From Rs1 sp038900335 (GTDB lineage Bacteria > Pseudomonadota > Gammaproteobacteria > Pseudomonadales > Balneatricaceae): a stretch of 64,000 nt of DNA. The stretch spans positions 372,001 to 436,000 of the forward strand of contig JBBMRB010000002.1 in assembly GCA_038900335.1 (NCBI GenBank). Direction: 5' to 3'. A program made the translations under genes and the position numbers. Shown here piece after piece: positions 62,894-64,000 of the stretch (positions are counted from its first letter, which is position 1; each line of letters begins with the position of its first letter). A model generated the notes under the pieces. That model saw only the letters and a program-made list of their open reading frames with translations, did no database searches and was not told the DNA's origin.

Positions 62894-63508
62894 CTACTTT
62901 TTTTCAGCTAAAATAAAAGGAGAGTCTGGACGCATAAATAGCATGGCGAAAACTCTTGATAGCCGCGATATAGTCGCTAGCGCAAGCAGTGAAAAACCAA
63001 CAAATAAAACCGATTTAATAGCCCACCTATAAGGTAAACCACCGGGAGCCCCAGAAATTTCATTTAACTCCCAAGAGTAAAGAATAAAAGGTACAGCATA
63101 CAAAAGTACGAGACTTAGAAAAGGAATCAAGAGAAAGACAATACCTAGTATTTCTATCCAAGCCTTGGCTTTGATACTTAGACCTTCGTGAATTAGATCA
63201 ACTCGTACATGATCATCAGTTACATAACAGTATGAAAGTCCAAATAACCACCCTAAAGCATAGAGGTGCCACTGTAGTTCTTCAAACTCTATCCGCCCTT
63301 GATTAAATAGATAGCGCATGACCACATTTAAAATGATCACAGCCATCAACAACACCCAAACCCAGGACATGCAATTGCCTATTTTCAGTAAAATTTTATC
63401 AACAGAATTCGACAATTTAGTATGTACGAGCTTGGGCTGATGACTAGAATTGTCAAGGTCCATAAGAACAGTAATGGGCCGGCTATTATTTATTTTGTTC
63501 TGCGCCAT
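62894..63508 (-). CDS. dctQ: TRAP transporter small permease (DctQ family)
   Basis: 204 residues, four membrane helices after a hydrophilic leader of about 30 residues. The DctQ pattern VVMRYLFNQGRIEFEELQWHLYALGWLFGLSYCYVTDDHVRVDLIHEGLS is clear. It forms the membrane complex with DctM. A hairpin separates it from the binding-protein gene upstream. Confidence 0.93.
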   Translation of the reverse strand: MAQNKINNSRPITVLMDLDNSSHQPKLVHTKLSNSVDKILLKIGNCMSWVWVLLMAVIILNVVMRYLFNQGRIEFEELQWHLYALGWLFGLSYCYVTDDHVRVDLIHEGLSIKAKAWIEILGIVFLLIPFLSLVLLYAVPFILYSWELNEISGAPGGLPYRWAIKSVLFVGFSLLALATISRLSRVFAMLFMRPDSPFILAEKK

Positions 63509-63616
63509 AAGTTTTCCATTTATGTATATTTTTTTATTCTGTAGTTATTTTTAGCAAAACGATGCTTTGTACCACGCACTAAGCGCAGAGGATAATTAAA
63601 ATAAAAGTTTGGGAGG

Positions 63617-63640
63617 GCGGTGGAAAATATTATCCACCGC
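63617..63640 (-). terminator. Hairpin between dctP and dctQ
   Basis: Perfect 8-bp stem GCGGTGGA (63617-63624) with its complement (63633-63640). It lies a few bases after the dctP stop on the minus strand. It may act as a partial terminator or as an mRNA stabiliser favouring the binding protein. Confidence 0.55.
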
Positions 63641-63646
63641 TAAATA

Positions 63647-64000
63647 TCACTCGGAATCGCGAGGCAAATAGGCCAGTTTTTTCCAAGGCTTATATTCAAG
63701 CATGAAAGCTTGTTGTGAGTCATACACACGTTTGAAATCAGGATCATTTGCAGACTCTTCCTGCATAACCTGATTAGTTAAATCTTTCAAACCAGCGAGT
63801 AATTCTGGGTCTAATGTTCGTGCGGTTACACCTTTGTCTTTAAATCCATTAACAACTGCTCCTTGTAATGATTCGCCAAGAGTTAATGCACGTAACGTAC
63901 CTGCAGTACAAGCCATATTGATCATCGCTTGATTAGAGCTAGTCAATTTATCCCATACTTCTTTATTGACGACTAGATGATTAGCTGTAAACGTTTGATG
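63647..64000 (-). CDS. dctP: TRAP transporter periplasmic binding protein, C-terminal part (cut by window edge)
   Basis: The minus-strand frame is open to the last base (HQTFTANHLVVNKEVWDKLTSSNQAMI...), so the gene begins beyond 64000; the internal TTG at 63946 is not its start. The 117 visible residues match the end of DctP-like receptors of the FcbT1/TakP type (VVNKEVWDKL, QEESANDPDFKRVYDSQQAFMLEYKPW, then YLPRDSE). It is the first gene of the dctP-Q-M, Fe-ADH, mmsA operon. Confidence 0.88.
   Translation of the reverse strand, partial: HQTFTANHLVVNKEVWDKLTSSNQAMINMACTAGTLRALTLGESLQGAVVNGFKDKGVTARTLDPELLAGLKDLTNQVMQEESANDPDFKRVYDSQQAFMLEYKPWKKLAYLPRDSE

Overview
The window looks like chromosomal DNA of a heterotrophic marine gammaproteobacterium. 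The DNA is AT-rich and densely coded, with short intergenic spaces. Most genes belong to small catabolic modules for osmolytes and other small charged metabolites, each with its own importer and regulator. I see six uptake systems (tripartite tricarboxylate, YkvI-type, ABC, TAXI-TRAP, BCCT, DctPQM-TRAP). There are ten intact transcription factors (three LysR, three IclR, one each of MarR, LacI, TetR, GntR) and one broken LysR gene. There are no rRNA or tRNA genes, CRISPR arrays, phage genes or intact insertion sequences. The exact genus cannot be read from the sequence.

Layout. 0-4.7 kb: end of a MOSC protein, a chemoreceptor, and a DUF2798 membrane protein divergent from a MarR regulator. 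4.7-14.5 kb: TctBAC importer, LysR, RidA, a DadA-like D-amino-acid dehydrogenase, an Asp/Glu racemase-family enzyme, a second LysR, a D-amino-acid-transaminase-like enzyme and a YkvI transporter; together this reads as a D-amino-acid utilisation island. 14.7-22.7 kb: inositol-monophosphatase-family enzyme, LacI regulator and metallo-beta-lactamase-fold hydrolase, divergent from a complete ABC importer, then a nitrilase-family amidase. 23-26 kb: TetR with a doubled operator and its oxidoreductase, then an MscS-type channel. 26.7-29.9 kb: lhgO, csiD (glaH) and csiR, the glutarate to 2-oxoglutarate route. 30.4-36.7 kb: soxBDAG and purU (sarcosine oxidation and one-carbon disposal). 36.9-43.3 kb: two paralogous IclR genes, a TAXI-TRAP transporter with its DUF1850 partner, and an orphan formimidoylglutamase-like enzyme.

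44.2-56.4 kb is the most unusual block. A Rieske oxygenase, an aldehyde dehydrogenase, a rubredoxin fused to its reductase, two FAD amine oxidases, a EutQ-like cupin and a BCCT carrier lie on the minus strand. Divergent from them are a gene that keeps the metal-binding and catalytic residues of the DMSP lyase DddP, and a GcvA-like LysR gene. 57.9-64 kb: IclR, then on the minus strand DctPQM-TRAP, an iron alcohol dehydrogenase and an MmsA/IolA/DddC-type semialdehyde dehydrogenase, the pair expected for 3-hydroxypropionate to acetyl-CoA. DMSP cleavage and 3-hydroxypropionate oxidation could therefore form one route, but the acrylate-to-3-hydroxypropionate step is not in the window.

Two decayed genes are present: a LysR C-terminal fragment (29.9-30.1 kb) and an iolE fragment (57.1-57.6 kb). 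About 160 bp of non-coding sequence next to each is nearly identical (30.18-30.34 and 56.65-56.81 kb). It carries a terminator and a segment that looks like the last codons of groEL.
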